This document shows, in pieces, positions 1 to 8,473 of a stretch of DNA of 64,000 bases. The notes beneath the pieces are model-generated. The model did no database searches, was not told the origin of the DNA, and saw nothing but the letters and a program-made list of their open reading frames with translations. The stretch covers positions 1 through 64,000 of the forward strand of contig WGMD01000016.1 in NCBI GenBank assembly GCA_016125255.1. The letters are read 5' to 3'. How positions within the stretch are numbered: the stretch's first letter is position 1; each line of letters opens with the position of its first letter. Both the position numbers and the translations under genes were made by a program. This DNA is from Planctomycetota bacterium. GTDB lineage: Bacteria; Planctomycetota; Phycisphaerae; Phycisphaerales; Zrk34.

Positions 1-678
1 CGCGGCGGCTTTACACTGATCGAACTGCTCGTCGTCGTGACGATCATCACGCTGCTGCTGGCGATTCTGTTGCCGTCGCTGAGTCGATCGCTGGCGCATG
101 CGAAGACGACGGTGTGCCAGACGCGGATGCGACAGTTGATGCTCGCGAGCGTGACCTACTCGTCGGACTGGTTCGGCACGATGCCGCATCCGGATTGGGA
201 TTCGTGGGAGCCGTACCCCGGTTGGCTGTACGACAAGAACGACGCGAGCAAGCCCCGCCCGCAGAGCGGCGTGCTGTTTCCGCTCGTCAAGGATGTGACG
301 CTCTACCATTGCCCGAGCCATCCCCAGCCCTGGACCTACGGCACGCAGGTCTACACCAGCTACACGATGAACGGCTCCGTCTGCGGGTACGGCAATGCCG
401 GGAAGGCCTACGCTTTGGGCGATTTTCAGGCGACCGACGTCATCTTCTGGGAGACGCACGAAGAGAGCACCTACTGGAACGACGGCTCGAACTTCCCCCA
501 CGAATTCGCCACCGGGCGCCATCCGCTCAGCGGCGACGTCGGCGCGGGCAACGTCGTCCGCATCGATACGTCGACCAAGTGGCTCAGCACGGATGAATAT
601 CACGAACTGGCGTTTCCTTCGTTCCCCGCATCACGCAATGAACTTTGGAACCGCCCCTATTCGAGCAAAGGCTGGTGA
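1..678 (+). CDS. Pseudopilin-like protein, 5' truncated by the window edge
   Basis: The frame is open from base 1 and begins RGGFTLIELLVVV, the N-terminal prepilin cleavage/methylation motif followed by a hydrophobic helix, so the true start lies a few codons upstream of the window. Proteins of this class are processed by a prepilin peptidase and resemble the pseudopilins of type II secretion. The rest is a soluble globular part with Cys and Trp residues. The C-terminus (GNVVRIDTSTKW) lacks the H-x9-DG motif usual in planctomycete members. It lies 7 bases before a second pseudopilin, so the two are probably co-transcribed. The family call is firm; the substrate or role is unknown. Confidence 0.85.
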   Translation, partial: RGGFTLIELLVVVTIITLLLAILLPSLSRSLAHAKTTVCQTRMRQLMLASVTYSSDWFGTMPHPDWDSWEPYPGWLYDKNDASKPRPQSGVLFPLVKDVTLYHCPSHPQPWTYGTQVYTSYTMNGSVCGYGNAGKAYALGDFQATDVIFWETHEESTYWNDGSNFPHEFATGRHPLSGDVGAGNVVRIDTSTKWLSTDEYHELAFPSFPASRNELWNRPYSSKGW

Positions 679-685
679 GTCCGCC

Positions 686-1429
686 ATGCGCCAACGCGCC
701 TTTACGCTGATCGAACTGCTCGTCGTCGTCGCCATCATCGCGATGCTCATCGCCATCCTGCTGCCGTCGCTCAGTAAAGCGCGACAGACGGCCAAGGCCA
801 TCGCCTGCGCCGCCAACATCCGCCAGTTCGAAACCGCGCACATCGGCTACGGGCTCGACAATCGCAACGCGCCGTTCCCCTACGTCGGGGGGAAACTGTT
901 CATGTGGTACCTGGAAAAATATCACTCCAATATTGATGCGATCCGCCTCTGCCCCGAGGCGATCAAGCCCAATCCCTACGCCGGCAACGGCACGGCCCAC
1001 CTGGCGTGGACCTACAGCGGGTACACCGGCTCGTACGCCCTCAACGGGTTCATGTACAACTCGCAGGGCGGCGACGCATCCAACGGCGGCGGTCACAACT
1101 ACGCCGCTGCTTCGCCGTATCCCAATGCCTGGTGGGACACGCTCGCGCCCAAGTACACGTCGATGGTCCCGGCGTTCTGCGATTCGATGTGGGTCGATCT
1201 GTGGCCGCATCAGAACGACACTGTTCCGACGGATCTGGAGAATCCGGTGCCGCTGCCCTTGCAGCAGAATCCGTGGCACCTTGGCCGGGTGTGCATCGAC
1301 CGACATGACCGGCGGGTCAACATCGCGTACACGGACGGACACGTGCAGGCGACGCAACTGGTGGATTTATGGGATTTGCCCTGGTCGCGGACGTTCGTGC
1401 GTCAGGGCCCTGTGGTGCTGCCTAACTGA
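686..1429 (+). CDS. Pseudopilin-like H-x9-DG protein
   Basis: This 247-residue protein starts MRQRAFTLIELLVVVAII: a short basic leader, the Phe/Glu+5 prepilin signature and a membrane helix. Near the C-terminus it has RHDRRVNIAYTDGH, which is the H-x9-DG motif of the planctomycete pseudopilin family. The start at 686 was chosen because it gives the standard six-residue leader; the open frame continues upstream to 395 but that part overlaps the previous gene. It follows the preceding pseudopilin by 7 bases and is followed by a rho-independent terminator, so the pair forms the end of an operon. These two may be the 3' end of another module like module A. Function beyond envelope localisation is not known. 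Confidence 0.88.
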   Translation: MRQRAFTLIELLVVVAIIAMLIAILLPSLSKARQTAKAIACAANIRQFETAHIGYGLDNRNAPFPYVGGKLFMWYLEKYHSNIDAIRLCPEAIKPNPYAGNGTAHLAWTYSGYTGSYALNGFMYNSQGGDASNGGGHNYAAASPYPNAWWDTLAPKYTSMVPAFCDSMWVDLWPHQNDTVPTDLENPVPLPLQQNPWHLGRVCIDRHDRRVNIAYTDGHVQATQLVDLWDLPWSRTFVRQGPVVLPN

Positions 1430-1469
1430 CGCAAGCGGCGGCAATTGCGGCGGGCGGCGAAAGATTTTT

Positions 1470-1492
1470 ATTGCCAGCGGGCAATTTTTTTT
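1470..1492 (+). terminator. Rho-independent terminator after the pseudopilin pair
   Basis: A stem ATTGCC / GGCAAT closes a 4-base loop (AGCG) and is followed at once by eight T residues. It separates the pseudopilin pair from the sigma factor gene at 1540, so module A should start from its own promoter after this point. Confidence 0.75.
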
Positions 1493-1539
1493 CCAAAATG
1501 ACTCACGAGGCCGGGTTTCCGTAGTGAGGAACCCAGTTC

Positions 1540-2085
1540 GTGAGTGAGACACGCCAAAATTCATCGCATTCGCTCGACCCCGAGTCGTTCGTCCGTCTGT
1601 TGATGGCCAACGAACGCCGGGTGTACGGGTTCATTCTGACGCTCGTGACCAACACGGCCGACGCGGACGACCTGATGCAGGAAACGAGCGCGGTGCTGTG
1701 GCGCAAGTACGGTGCGTTCGAGCAGGGGACGGACTTTGCGGCATGGGCGATGCGGATCGCGCGATACGAAGTGCTCAAGTTCCGCGAGCGCCGGGGCGGG
1801 GCGGCGGGGCTCAGTGAAAAGGTGATGGATTCACTGGCGGAAGTGGCTCAGCAGGTGGCGGGCGAAGCGGACGCGCGTCACGAGGCGCTGCAGGGCTGCA
1901 TTCAGAAGCTCGGCTCGCGTGACCAGCAGGTCATCGCGATGCGTTACGACGAAGGCGCGACGGTCAAGCACATGGCGGCGCGGATCGGGCTGAGCGTCTT
2001 TGCCGTGTACAAATCTTTGACGCGCATTCATCAGCAGCTTCACGACTGCATCGAGCGCACGATCGCGCGGGAGCACCGCTCATGA
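1540..2085 (+). CDS. ECF-type RNA polymerase sigma factor (module A)
   Basis: The 181-residue protein has a sigma-70 region 2 at about residues 13-85 (ANERRVYGFILTLV, DADDLMQETSAVLWRKY, AAWAMRIARYEV) and a region 4 helix-turn-helix at about 118-172 (LGSRDQQVIAMRY, TVKHMAARIGLSVFAVYKSL). It would direct core RNA polymerase to target promoters. The GTG start at 1540 is supported by GAGGA about ten bases upstream. It overlaps the FecR-like gene by four bases (ATGA), the usual layout of a sigma/anti-sigma pair. It belongs to the PVC-type ECF group in which short sigma factors precede FecR proteins. Target genes probably include the next genes of the module, but this is inferred from position only. 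Confidence 0.9.
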   Translation: MSETRQNSSHSLDPESFVRLLMANERRVYGFILTLVTNTADADDLMQETSAVLWRKYGAFEQGTDFAAWAMRIARYEVLKFRERRGGAAGLSEKVMDSLAEVAQQVAGEADARHEALQGCIQKLGSRDQQVIAMRYDEGATVKHMAARIGLSVFAVYKSLTRIHQQLHDCIERTIAREHRS

Positions 2086-3434
2086 GCGAAGCGCGGTGGC
2101 AATGCGATGCGGAACTGCTGAGTCTCGTCGGCTCGGCGCGCGAGCAGACGCTCGATGCGGCGGGCTGGTCGCGGTTAAGCGAGCGGCTCGAAGGCGACGT
2201 CGAAGCGCAGCACTATTTCGCCCAGCACATGTTCCTCGTCGCCGACCTGACCCGCCGCCGCGCGACGCCGCTCCGAATGGCGGCGCCGGTGGTTTCGACG
2301 CCGGCGCGGTCGGCGTTCAAATGGCGTACGGGGCTGGCGCTGGCGGCGATGGTATTGATCGTGCTGGGGGTGACCTTCGCACTGTGGCCGCGCGAGGCGC
2401 GGACGCCGCACGAATCAAATCAGCCGCGCAGCGCGGTGGCGCTTTTGTCGGACTTGTCGAGCGATGTGACGTTCGGTGAATCGACGACGCCGACGGCGCT
2501 GGGGTCGGATTTGCCGCCGGGCATGTTGCGATTGGCCAGCGGTGCGGCGCAGGTGGCGTTCCACGGCGGGGCGGTGGTGGATTTGGCGGGGCCGTGCGCG
2601 TTTGAGATGACCGGTTCGGGTCGGGCGCGGCTGGTGAGCGGGACGGTCAGCGCGTATGTGCCCGAGCGGGCGCGGGGGTTCACGCTCGACACGGTGTCGC
2701 TGAGCGTCATCGACCTGGGCACGGCGTTTACGGTTCGCGCGGAGGATAAGGGGCCGACTGATGTGGCGGTCACGGAAGGGCAGGTCTGGCTGGATGTGCG
2801 CGATGCGGACCCGGCGTCGGGCCTTTCGCGGATCGTGCGGGCGCCGCAGGTGATGCGTCTGACGGCGGATCGTGGGCGGATGATCGTCGCCAAGGCGCGG
2901 CCGGTGTTGGTGACGGGGCGCGGGGTCAGCCCCGGCGCGGACGATCCGCAGTGGCAGATTGCCGGCGTGTCGGACGCATCGGAGTTCACGCTGACGGCGG
3001 CCAAAGCGCTGGCCCGGCCGGATGTGAGCTACGTGCAGATCGACGGCACCGAGGCGCGCTGGATCGGGATTACGCCTGACGACGGCGCGGCCCGCACCAA
3101 CACGACCTACACCTTCCGCACGACGTTCGACATGACGGGCTTCGACACGCGCACCGCCTGTCTCGTCGGCAAGTACGCCGCGGACAACACCGTCACCGCC
3201 ATCCGGCTCAACGGCAAGGCCGTCGCGAATATCGCCGCGTCGGACAGCGAACAGTTCCGCCGTCTGTCGGCGCTGAAGATCGCGACGGGCCTCGTGCCCG
3301 GCGTGAACGTGATCGAATTCGATGTGTTCAACGGGTCGGACCCGCATGGGGCGGCGAACCCGATGGGCTTGATTGTGGATGCGGATATTTATGCCCTGCC
3401 GGAAAAGTCCGGCGCGGCGCCAACGGAGCAATGA
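2082..3434 (+). CDS. FecR-type transmembrane anti-sigma factor with a C-terminal domain shared with its neighbour (module A)
   Basis: The 450-residue protein has a cytoplasmic N-terminal part (1-80) likely to bind the sigma factor, one membrane helix at about 84-102, and a FecR domain at about 150-240 (VVDLAGPCAFE, RARGFTL, IDLGTAF). Residues about 322-438 form an extra outer domain (TYTFRTTF, YAADNTVTAIRLNGK, GVNVIEF). The same domain recurs near the C-terminus of the exported protein encoded next (see findings). FecR proteins transmit envelope signals to ECF sigma factors. The ATGA overlap with the sigma gene implies translational coupling. The ligand is unknown. Confidence 0.88.
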   Translation: MSEARWQCDAELLSLVGSAREQTLDAAGWSRLSERLEGDVEAQHYFAQHMFLVADLTRRRATPLRMAAPVVSTPARSAFKWRTGLALAAMVLIVLGVTFALWPREARTPHESNQPRSAVALLSDLSSDVTFGESTTPTALGSDLPPGMLRLASGAAQVAFHGGAVVDLAGPCAFEMTGSGRARLVSGTVSAYVPERARGFTLDTVSLSVIDLGTAFTVRAEDKGPTDVAVTEGQVWLDVRDADPASGLSRIVRAPQVMRLTADRGRMIVAKARPVLVTGRGVSPGADDPQWQIAGVSDASEFTLTAAKALARPDVSYVQIDGTEARWIGITPDDGAARTNTTYTFRTTFDMTGFDTRTACLVGKYAADNTVTAIRLNGKAVANIAASDSEQFRRLSALKIATGLVPGVNVIEFDVFNGSDPHGAANPMGLIVDADIYALPEKSGAAPTEQ

Positions 3435-3479
3435 GTCGAGGACTCGGAGAACACTTTTTTTGCCGAAAGGGAATGACGA

Positions 3480-5732
3480 ATGAGCGGCCAACTGAATCGC
3501 ATCGTGTCTGCGCTGTGCGTGATGACGACGTGCTTGGGCGTCGGAGCCAAGGCGGCGAACCTCATTACGCCCACGAATGCCGGATTCGAAACCGACACGT
3601 TCACCGTGGCGCCGGGCTACGTGAGCGGCAACTTCCCGATCACCGGATGGAGCGACAATGCCGACAATCGCGTCGGCATCAATCCGACGACCGTGTCCAA
3701 CGACTTCGGCAACAACGGCGTGACTCCGCAGGGCTCGAAGATCGCGTTCATCCAGTCCAACGGCTCGGCCACGACGCTCTCGCAGAACATCACCGGCCTG
3801 ACCGCGGGCAACAATTATGTGCTGTTTTACCGGGAAAATGCGCGCAATTTCGGCGGGAACAACGCCAACGCCTCCACGACGCTCGGCCTGGACACCGTCG
3901 TGTCCGCACACAGCGTCGCGCCCGTGCAGGCATCGCCCACGCACACGCTGCCCTACTACAAGGTCGTCGGCTCCGCCTACACCGCGACCGGCACGAGCGC
4001 CAATCTCGTGTTCCAGAACAACACCGGTCCCGACTCGACGCTGCTCGTCGATGACGTGCGGCTCTACGAATACGCCGCCAACGAAGGCGTCGTCCTCAAC
4101 AACAGCTTTGAATGGGACTCGTTCACAGGCAATGGCTACAGCACCGACGGCACCAACGGGCCGATCACCGGATGGACCAGCACGAGTCTGGACCGCACCG
4201 GCCTCAACCCCGCCGGCGGATCGCCCTTTGCCAACAACGGCGTCGTGCCCGACGGGTCCAAGGTCGCCTTCATCCAGTACAACGGCCACGGCGGCGCTCT
4301 GAGCACGACCGTCACGAACTTGGTTGTCGGCAAGACCTATCAGATCGACCTGAAGCTCAACGCCCGCTCCGGTTTCGATACGCCTAATGTGACCATCACC
4401 GCCGGCGGCAACACGCTCGTCGCCAACACCGCCGTCAGCCCCGTCGGCGGCGCCAATCCCTACAAGACCGCGACGTTCTACTACACCGCCACCGCCGCGA
4501 CCGCCAACTTCTCCGTCGCAAACGTGAGCACGGCCGGGGACGCCACGCTGCTGTTCGACGATGTGCACTTCACCGAAGCGACGCCCGCCTGGAACACCAA
4601 ACAATGGACCAATGACGCCACCAGCGGCGTCATGACCGGCGGACTCTATTCCCATGCCTACAACTTCGGCTCCGGCGGCAACGCGCCCAACACCACCATC
4701 AACGGCATTCTGTTCCGCGACGCCTCCGGCACCACCCCCGCCAACAACAACGCCCAACTCGGCGGCGACTTCACACTCGGCGGCGGATACAACACGAACT
4801 TCGGCGTCGACACCAACAACGTCACCGGCTCCAGCGCCAACCTCGCCAAGAGCTTCATCTATGAAAGCTCCGCAGCCACCGCCGGCACGCTGACTCTGAC
4901 CGGCTTGCTGCCCGGCTCATTCAACAAGCTCTCGCTCTACGGCGTCGCCTTTGACCCCTCCGCCGGTCGCACCGCCACTTTCACCGACACCGCTACCAAC
5001 CGGCGCCTGACCGTCAATGAAACCGCCAACGGCAATGACAACGGCACGATCATCAACTACTTCTACAAGGCCGACAACACCGGCACGCTGACCATCGACA
5101 TCTCCGCGCTGGGCTCCAACAGCTATCACCTCTACGGCTTCGCCAATCAGGTGCTCAGCACGGCAGTCATCGCCGGGCTGTACAACACCGGCGTCAACGA
5201 CAGCGGCGTCGCCCTTGCCGACAACGCGCTCGATACGCACTGGCGCCTCGTGAGCACGCCCGCCGGCGCCGTCGATATCGCCCCGGTCGTCGCCGCCGGG
5301 TCCGCCGGATTCCCGATTCCGCCATGGCTCGGGGACACCAGCGCGTCCGCCTGGATCACGCCCGCCAATGACACCAATGGCGTCCCCGGCAGCTACACAT
5401 GGCAGACCACCTTCAACCTCGACAACGCCGTGGCCTACATCACCGGCCGCTTCGCCGTCGACAACGACGTGACCGCCATCATCCTCAACGGCACCACCCT
5501 CCTGACGAATCCCGGCTCGGGCTTCGGTGCGTGGATCAATTTCACCCTCGACTCCGGCTTCGTCGCCGGGCTCAACACGCTTCAGTTCGTGGTCAACAAC
5601 GGCTCGCCAACGGGACCGACCGGTCTGCGCGTCGAGTTCCTTTCGGCCTCCGTCGCTGTCGTCCCGACGCCCGGGGCGCTGTCGGCGGGGCTGGTCCTCA
5701 TGAGCATGGTGCTGGTGCGCCGCCGCAAATGA
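3480..5732 (+). CDS. Secreted multi-domain protein with VPTP-RRRK C-terminal sorting signal (module A)
   Basis: This 750-residue protein has a signal peptide ending near AKAA (residue 26). Two tandem beta-sandwich repeats of carbohydrate-binding type follow: about 28-200 (NAGFETDTF ... PITGWSDN ... LLVDDVRLYE) and about 204-368 (NNSFEWDSF ... PITGWTST ... LLFDDVHF). Then comes a Gly/Thr/Asn-rich domain, and a domain at about 623-726 shared with the FecR protein encoded before it. The tail is VPTP, a hydrophobic helix and RRRK, which is a PEP-CTERM-like exosortase signal without the Glu. The start at 3480 has GAAAGGGAATGAC just upstream, the same leader as the module B counterpart. It is likely surface-attached; the biochemical role is unknown. 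Confidence 0.85.
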   Translation: MSGQLNRIVSALCVMTTCLGVGAKAANLITPTNAGFETDTFTVAPGYVSGNFPITGWSDNADNRVGINPTTVSNDFGNNGVTPQGSKIAFIQSNGSATTLSQNITGLTAGNNYVLFYRENARNFGGNNANASTTLGLDTVVSAHSVAPVQASPTHTLPYYKVVGSAYTATGTSANLVFQNNTGPDSTLLVDDVRLYEYAANEGVVLNNSFEWDSFTGNGYSTDGTNGPITGWTSTSLDRTGLNPAGGSPFANNGVVPDGSKVAFIQYNGHGGALSTTVTNLVVGKTYQIDLKLNARSGFDTPNVTITAGGNTLVANTAVSPVGGANPYKTATFYYTATAATANFSVANVSTAGDATLLFDDVHFTEATPAWNTKQWTNDATSGVMTGGLYSHAYNFGSGGNAPNTTINGILFRDASGTTPANNNAQLGGDFTLGGGYNTNFGVDTNNVTGSSANLAKSFIYESSAATAGTLTLTGLLPGSFNKLSLYGVAFDPSAGRTATFTDTATNRRLTVNETANGNDNGTIINYFYKADNTGTLTIDISALGSNSYHLYGFANQVLSTAVIAGLYNTGVNDSGVALADNALDTHWRLVSTPAGAVDIAPVVAAGSAGFPIPPWLGDTSASAWITPANDTNGVPGSYTWQTTFNLDNAVAYITGRFAVDNDVTAIILNGTTLLTNPGSGFGAWINFTLDSGFVAGLNTLQFVVNNGSPTGPTGLRVEFLSASVAVVPTPGALSAGLVLMSMVLVRRRK

Positions 5733-5800
5733 AACAGATGTCGATCCATCCTGAGCGTCATTTAGCGGCGGGGCTCGCCCCGCGCGGTTTGAGGCGCACC

Positions 5801-6550
5801 ATGACGCGCGCGGCGTTCACCCTAATCGAGCTGCTCGTCGTCGTGAGCATCATCGCACTTTTGATCGCGATTCTGCTCCCCTCGCTCAAGCAGGCGCGCG
5901 AGCAGGCCAAACGCACGGTCTGCGGGTCCGGTCAGCGGCAGTTCGGCGTGCTGCTGTTCACGTATGGGCAGGACAACAAAGGCATCCTCCCGCCGGGCAA
6001 TGCGCGGCTCGGGCTGTGGGGCATCGACTCGACGTATCACGTGCAGAGCGGCACGCCGCTGGGCCTGGCTTACCTGATGGACCTCAAGTACATGACTGAT
6101 GCGAGAATGTTTTATTGTCCGAGCTGGAAGCATCCGCTGCTGGCGTACGATGTGATCAACGCCGCGACGGAACCGGGGGCCGGGTTCCCGCCCGGGTCCT
6201 ACGGCGGCTGGCCGGCGCCGGGGCATGCGGGTCCGACGCAGTCCCGCGGCATCAGCTACCACTACCGCGCGACATTCGGCAAGACCGGCAATCAGCCCGC
6301 ACGACTGACCGACCCCGATGCCGGCATGACCGCACTCGTCGCCGATCACTGGGTCCGACGCGAGGCGCTCTACGGTGTGGACTACGGACATGTCGATGGG
6401 TACGAAACGCTTTATCTGGACGGTCACGTAAGCTGGATCGGCATCAAGCCCGAGACGATGGAAATGCTCGAACCCGTCGGCGCGACGACCAACGACAATT
6501 GGGCGTTTCAGGAAATCATCTGGAAAGACTGGTTCTCGCTGCCGCATTGA
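5801..6550 (+). CDS. Pseudopilin-like H-x9-DG protein (module A)
   Basis: The protein (249 residues from 5801) begins MTRAAFTLIELLVVVSII, with a prepilin leader and helix, and ends with HVDGYETLYLDGH, an intact H-x9-DG motif. An in-frame ATG at 5729 overlaps the stop of the preceding gene (ATGA) and would add 24 residues; the short leader from 5801 fits the family better. It closes module A: sigma factor, FecR, exported sorting-signal protein, pseudopilin. A dispersed palindrome lies directly after the stop codon. The shared order in modules A, B and C suggests it takes part in placing or sensing the exported protein, but this is inference. Confidence 0.87.
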   Translation: MTRAAFTLIELLVVVSIIALLIAILLPSLKQAREQAKRTVCGSGQRQFGVLLFTYGQDNKGILPPGNARLGLWGIDSTYHVQSGTPLGLAYLMDLKYMTDARMFYCPSWKHPLLAYDVINAATEPGAGFPPGSYGGWPAPGHAGPTQSRGISYHYRATFGKTGNQPARLTDPDAGMTALVADHWVRREALYGVDYGHVDGYETLYLDGHVSWIGIKPETMEMLEPVGATTNDNWAFQEIIWKDWFSLPH

Positions 6551-6587
6551 CCCCCGTTTAGCGACGCCGCTTGCGGCGGGGTTTTGC
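6551..6587 (+). repeat. Dispersed palindromic element, probable terminator
   Basis: Directly after the stop codon the sequence reads CCCCCGTTTAGCGACGCCGC, then TTGCGGCGGGGTTTT. CGCCGC and GCGGCG pair around a TT loop and a GTTTT follows. It is the best copy of a family seen after several genes in the window, and here it has the form of a rho-independent terminator for module A. Confidence 0.6.
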
Positions 6588-6725
6588 ATCTTGAGATGCG
6601 GCGATGTGGCGAAGTGGTGATGTCATCCCCATCGCGGCACGCGGGGTTTGCATTTCGAGTTTCGGGGTTTCGAGTTTTGCGCATGGATGGGGATCATCGA
6701 AATGCGCTGCTGATCCGCGCGCGGC

Positions 6726-7499
6726 TCAGGCGGGTTTGGCGGCGGCGGCGGGGGCGCCGGGGGAGGTGGGCTTTTTCATTTTCTTGAACGCGCCCCACTG
6801 ATGCTGGAGCACCAACCCGACCATCGCCGGCACCAGCACCAATAGCGGAATGGCCATCGGCTTGTCGACGAGTCCGCTGGCGATGCCGCTCTGCCAGGCG
6901 TCGACCTGAAGCATCAGGGCGATGATGCCCAGCACGGCGAGCACGGAGCCGGAGAAGGATGTGAAGAGCACGACGGAAAGCTCAAAAAGAATGAAGCTGA
7001 GCATGCCGAGGATGAGCAGGCCGGCCAGGGCGCCGACCCAGGGCGTGCCGATGTCGATGTGGAACCCGTGATTGTTAAGCTGCGTACCGATGCCGACCCA
7101 GGCGCTGGCGCCGACGAACGCACCGGCGATGCCGCCCGCCACCGCGACGGCGTATTTCATCAGAGGCCAGGCCACCACCGCCAGCAGCACGCCGAGGCAG
7201 CCGGCGAGGATGACCTCCGCCTTGACGGTTTCGCCGAGGCGATATCCGACGGTCAGGCCGGTGATCAGCGCGATGGCGATGACGACGCTCTTGTAGAGGC
7301 GGAAGCCCTGCAGCATGCAGACGAGGCCGGCGCAGATGAAGATCGCGGCGAGGACCATCGGTAGCTGCTTGAGCGCGGCGACGAGCTCCTTGGGGTGCGC
7401 CAAGGCGTCGAAGCTCGAGAAGATGTTGACGACGGCCTCGGTGGCGGACTTGTCGGCCTGGGCCTGGGCGAGTGTGGTGATGAACGTGTGCGTGAGCAT
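6726..7499 (-). CDS. Multi-spanning membrane protein, TM198/DUF4203-like
   Basis: The 257-residue protein has an N-terminal non-membrane stretch of about 45 residues and then about seven hydrophobic helices rich in Gly and Ala (for example LPMVLAAIFICAGLVCMLQG and WVGALAGLLILGMLSF). It ends in a basic, Ala/Pro-rich cytoplasmic tail (KKMKKPTSPGAPAAAAKPA). The repeated hydrophobic pattern resembles the TM7S3/TM198-like domain. The start at 7499 has AGGAG eight bases upstream. It is the second gene of a two-gene unit, 45 bases after a protein of similar design. No catalytic residues are evident, so the role is unknown. Confidence 0.75.
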   Translation of the reverse strand: MLTHTFITTLAQAQADKSATEAVVNIFSSFDALAHPKELVAALKQLPMVLAAIFICAGLVCMLQGFRLYKSVVIAIALITGLTVGYRLGETVKAEVILAGCLGVLLAVVAWPLMKYAVAVAGGIAGAFVGASAWVGIGTQLNNHGFHIDIGTPWVGALAGLLILGMLSFILFELSVVLFTSFSGSVLAVLGIIALMLQVDAWQSGIASGLVDKPMAIPLLVLVPAMVGLVLQHQWGAFKKMKKPTSPGAPAAAAKPA

Positions 7500-7544
7500 G
7501 GCGTCGGCTCCTAAAGCCGCGCTCGGTCACGGATCGCGGCAACC

Positions 7545-8369
7545 TTACTTATCGGTTCCCGGGCGGAGAATCATCCACTGAATCAATGCTCCGATAAGTG
7601 TCATGACGACGATCATCATGATGAGGTTGCGGGCGGTGTCGGGCATGATGTCCATGTTCAGGTGCGTGCCGACCAGCCGGCCGATCCCGCCGATCATCAT
7701 CATCGATCCGACGAAGGCCGTCGCCAGCGCGCCGCCGATGCCGGGGAAGACGAGTCCGATAAGAAAGCCCAGCACGCCCAACCCGCCGGCGAGCGTCATG
7801 AGCAGCACGCGATAGCTCGTGTCCTGCTCGTTCCACCACGTCGTCGTCGCCTCCTTGATCTGTGTGAGTGATTTGTCAGCGATGTCGACCATGGACGGGA
7901 GCTTCGACAGGTCCGCGCTTTTCTGGTCATCGCTGGTGACCTGCGAGACGGCTTCGCGGATGTCGCTGACAAGTTGGACGATCGGCTCTTCGATGGCCGG
8001 GCCGGGTTTGCCTTGGAAGATGAGCATCCCCGCCGGGGCCGCGAGACCGACGAGCAGGGCGAGGACGAGTCCCATGCCGACGCGGTACAGCGCGAACGCC
8101 GCCACTGCGCCGATCAGGGCGCCCCCGGCGACGAAGAGCGTCGGCGATGTATCCGCCCAGTACGTCTTGACGAGCGCCAGACCCAGCAGAGCGCCGAGCG
8201 TCAAGCCCATGACCGCGAACAGCGGACGCACGAGCCGCCGACCGAACAGAAACACGATCAGCCCCATGAGCCCCAGCCAAAGCAGCAGCCCGTCGAGCCA
8301 CCACCAGGGCATCTGAATCAGCGTGTCACCGAATCGAAGGTCATACGTCTGCATAGCGGCCTCGGTCAT
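7545..8369 (-). CDS. Membrane protein, TM198-like N-terminal region with extracytoplasmic insert
   Basis: From the chosen start at 8369 (MTEAAMQTYDLRFG) the protein has 274 residues. Four helices lie in the first half (LDGLLLWLGLMGLIVFLFG onward). A polar segment of about 65 residues follows (DIREAVSQVTSDDQKSADL ... TTWWNEQDTSYR), then three more helices. An upstream in-frame start at 8465 would extend it by 32 residues across the divergent promoter region and is less likely. The pattern resembles its downstream neighbour, suggesting partners of one membrane complex. It is transcribed divergently from pheA. Function unknown. Confidence 0.72.
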   Translation of the reverse strand: MTEAAMQTYDLRFGDTLIQMPWWWLDGLLLWLGLMGLIVFLFGRRLVRPLFAVMGLTLGALLGLALVKTYWADTSPTLFVAGGALIGAVAAFALYRVGMGLVLALLVGLAAPAGMLIFQGKPGPAIEEPIVQLVSDIREAVSQVTSDDQKSADLSKLPSMVDIADKSLTQIKEATTTWWNEQDTSYRVLLMTLAGGLGVLGFLIGLVFPGIGGALATAFVGSMMMIGGIGRLVGTHLNMDIMPDTARNLIMMIVVMTLIGALIQWMILRPGTDK

Positions 8370-8376
8370 GATGATT

Positions 8377-8404
8377 TTGATCGGTCGATCGGTCGATCTA
8401 CAAT
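8377..8404 (+). promoter_or_regulatory. Candidate sigma-70 promoter for pheA
   Basis: TTGATC at 8377 and TACAAT at 8399 are separated by 16 bases and point towards pheA, whose ATG is at 8474. The spacer holds a direct repeat of GATCGGTC. This was assigned by eye only. Confidence 0.4.
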
Positions 8405-8473
8405 AGACCCCGGCATGGAAAGCTGAAATAGTCGAGGCGAAAGCTTCCGGGGTCAGTTGGGGCATTGTAACCG

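Noticed and set aside
2415-4757. 780-codon open frame on the minus strand
   Set aside because: Antisense to the FecR and exported protein genes. Its Gly/Val/Arg-rich composition comes from the GC-rich third positions of the true genes.
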